64,000 nucleotides of DNA. Origin: Nostoc sp. S4. Its GTDB lineage: Bacteria; Cyanobacteriota; Cyanobacteriia; Cyanobacteriales; Nostocaceae. Under the pieces are notes generated by a model. That model did not search any database and was not told the DNA's origin. It was given only the letters and a program-made list of their open reading frames with translations. Position numbers and translations under genes: made by a program. Where the stretch lies: assembly GCA_029379225.1 (NCBI GenBank), contig JAQYWR010000019.1, positions 62,001-126,000 on the forward strand, given 5' to 3'. Shown here piece after piece: positions 62,298 to 64,000 of this stretch; position 1 is the first letter of the stretch; each line of letters begins with the position of its first letter.

Positions 62298-64000
62298 ATG
62301 AAAAAAGGAACAGAAACTAGTGTTAAACCCAAAGCAATGACTCAACCAAAAATTGTCTATCTCTCTAGTCAGTTAGACACTTGGCAAAGTCTGGCAAATC
62401 GTAAATGGAATCAGCACAGTTTCGGTTTCAAGTGTGGCTTGTTAATTCTGCCTGCGGTCTGGATTGTAACTGTCAATGCACCCAGAGCTATAGCTAATAA
62501 CTTTACACCAGACTCGACTGCAAATAGCAGTTCACCAGAGTTACAAATAGTACAAACTCCAGAACCTTCCCCGGTAACTGAGCCTAATCAACCAGCACCA
62601 AACCCCCAATCATCTCCACCACAACCAGAAACACCACAACGCATTCGAGTCCACAAAATTAAAGTTGTAGATAGCACAGTTTTTACTGAAAAGGACTGGA
62701 ATCCAGTTGTCAAGCCGTTTGAAGAACGAGACTTGACTTTAGAAGAAATCAGACAAGCAGCAGACGCCGTTACCCAACTTTACCTTAATAAAGGTTATCT
62801 TAATTCCAGAGCGATTCCAGAGACTCAGCAACCTAGCACTGCCGATGGTGTTGTGGTAATTCGGGTAATTGAAGGACGTTTAGCAGAGATAGACATCGAA
62901 GGAACGCGGCGATTAAAGCCCTCTTATATTCGCAGTCGCATCGAATTGGGTGCTGGTATTCCTCTGAATCTTGGGAAGCTGGAAGACCAACTAAAACTAT
63001 TGCGACTCGATCCCCTGTTGACGAATGTAGAAGCACGTCTGCGTCCCACGGGTAGAGTTGGTGAAAGCGTTCTGGTTGTCAGAGTCCAAGAGGCAAATCC
63101 TTTAACTGGTAGCTTTGGTGTAGATAATTATTCGCCTCCTGCGATTGGTGCAGAAAGATTTGGTATTGAACTGCGCGATCGCAATTTGACTGGTATGGGA
63201 GATGAATTAGCAGGCTCTTATTACCACTCGTTCAGCGGTGGTTCTGATATCTTTGATTTTAGCTATCAGGTTCCGGTGAATGCTATGGATGGCAGGGTGC
63301 AGATTAGAGCTGCATTTAATCGTAATGAAATTACTGAAGCCCCATTCGATGCGTTTGACATTCGTGCAAACCAGGATCTTTATGAAATCAATTATCGTCA
63401 ACCATTAATGCGATCGCCCAGAGAAGAATTTGCCTTATCGTTAGGATTTACCTATCAAGACGGTCAAACTTTTCTCTTTGATAACCTTGCAACTCCCTTT
63501 GGTGTCGGCCCCGATGCCAATGGAATTAGCCGTACCAGCGTCATTAAGTTTGCTCAAGATTATACCAGACGCGAACCCCAAGGTGCTTGGTTCTTGCGCT
63601 CGCAATTTAATTTTGGCATTGACATCTTAGATGCCACAATTAACAATGACCCCATACCCGATGGTCGCTTTTTCAGTTGGCTATTCCAAGTACAGCGCGT
63701 ACAGCGACTCAGCAACAATCAATTATTGCTCATTCAAGGAGACTTACAGCTAACACCAAATAGCCTCTTACCTTCTGAGCAATTCGTGATTGGCGGCGGA
63801 CAATCAGTCAGAGGATATCGCCAAAATATTCGCTCAGGAGATAATGGATTTCGGGTAGCGCTCGAAGATAGAATCACAGTCCAGCGTAATGAATCTGGAT
63901 TATCCACGATTCAACTTGCACCATTTGTTGATATGGGAGCCGTTTGGAATAAGTCTAACAATCCCAATCCGCTACCCAATCAAACTTTTCTGATTGGTGC
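62298..64000 (+). CDS. ShlB/FhaC/HecB-type two-partner-secretion transporter (TpsB), partial
   Basis: The frame from ATG 62298 stays open for 567 codons to the window edge, so the gene is incomplete. The first 75 residues contain a hydrophobic signal-like segment (CGLLILPAVWIVTVNAPRAI), and a Pro/Ser/Gln-rich linker follows. POTRA domain 1 starts at about residue 115 (RIRVHKIKVVDSTVF), with LTLEEIRQAADAVTQLYLNK; POTRA 2 begins about 190 (LAEIDIEGTRRLKPSYIRSR). The 16-strand barrel follows from GSFGVDNYSPPAIGAERFGI on; the VRGYRQ motif that plugs the pore is present near residue 515. TpsB proteins carry TpsA passengers across the outer membrane; the likely substrate is the divergently encoded haemagglutinin-CHAT protein. 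The last strands lie beyond the window. Confidence 0.9.
   Translation, partial: MKKGTETSVKPKAMTQPKIVYLSSQLDTWQSLANRKWNQHSFGFKCGLLILPAVWIVTVNAPRAIANNFTPDSTANSSSPELQIVQTPEPSPVTEPNQPAPNPQSSPPQPETPQRIRVHKIKVVDSTVFTEKDWNPVVKPFEERDLTLEEIRQAADAVTQLYLNKGYLNSRAIPETQQPSTADGVVVIRVIEGRLAEIDIEGTRRLKPSYIRSRIELGAGIPLNLGKLEDQLKLLRLDPLLTNVEARLRPTGRVGESVLVVRVQEANPLTGSFGVDNYSPPAIGAERFGIELRDRNLTGMGDELAGSYYHSFSGGSDIFDFSYQVPVNAMDGRVQIRAAFNRNEITEAPFDAFDIRANQDLYEINYRQPLMRSPREEFALSLGFTYQDGQTFLFDNLATPFGVGPDANGISRTSVIKFAQDYTRREPQGAWFLRSQFNFGIDILDATINNDPIPDGRFFSWLFQVQRVQRLSNNQLLLIQGDLQLTPNSLLPSEQFVIGGGQSVRGYRQNIRSGDNGFRVALEDRITVQRNESGLSTIQLAPFVDMGAVWNKSNNPNPLPNQTFLIG

Overview
The window looks like chromosomal DNA of a filamentous, Nostoc-type cyanobacterium. 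Supporting signs are the very frequent HIP1 octamer GCGATCGC (in genes and, densely, in decayed intergenic DNA), many typically cyanobacterial families (DUF29, two-domain UPF0016, RDD, DUF1345, pentapeptide repeats, NHLP-type ABC exporters, CHAT proteins fused to two-partner-secretion domains), and abundant dispersed short inverted-repeat elements. No tRNA, rRNA, CRISPR array or prophage was recognised. No similarity search could be run; all assignments come from reading motifs.

Layout. 1-8.9 kb: end of a DUF29 gene, a UPF0016 cation exporter, a membrane-anchored TPR protein, a basic-tailed cyanobacterial protein, a DUF39/HcyBio homocysteine-synthesis protein, a DUF4231-like membrane protein and an AI-2E-family permease, separated by hairpin repeats. 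9-12.4 kb: a minus-strand ribosomal group (rpmG, rpsR, an RNase II/R-type exonuclease) behind an RDD membrane protein. 12.8-18.7 kb: a PEP-CTERM-like secreted protein, moeA, a Rieske-domain protein and a lipoprotein. 18.7-21.6 kb is a gene graveyard: fragments of a P-loop ATPase and a periplasmic binding protein, a frameshifted small gene, an internally deleted insertion sequence and many HIP1 sites. 21.7-29.7 kb: a FadL-type outer-membrane protein, small secreted and cupin proteins, a hybrid response-regulator/histidine kinase followed by a single-domain response regulator, a pentapeptide-repeat protein and two unknowns.

29.8-42.8 kb is the most interesting block. On the minus strand, read in transcription order, it holds a Cache-HAMP receptor without output domain, a MinD/ParA-like ATPase, a protein with two cyclic-nucleotide-binding-like domains, a decayed copy of that protein's C-terminus, a 72-residue RiPP precursor with a double-glycine leader and a Cys-rich end (CNGCGC), a radical SAM maturase, an HlyD-type adaptor, a C39-peptidase ABC exporter and a second NHLP-type ABC exporter. 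I read the part from precursor to second exporter as one make, modify, cleave and export pathway for a peptide; the three upstream proteins may control it. AraC-type and LuxR-type regulators and a frameshifted unknown gene follow.

46-54 kb: a DUF1003 protein, SppA, two tandem VWA proteins with a coiled-coil partner and tiny membrane ORFs, a class-V aminotransferase and a DUF1345 protein. 54.9-64 kb: a GGDEF/EAL protein, then a divergent two-partner-secretion pair. The secreted partner is an unusual single ORF joining a glycosyltransferase, an internal signal peptide, a haemagglutinin-type passenger and a CHAT protease; the outer-membrane transporter (TpsB) runs off the right edge.

Across the window at least five families of small inverted-repeat (MITE-like) elements occur, one with six copies. 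In two large proteins, purine-rich intergenic-type repeat DNA appears to have become an in-frame linker.
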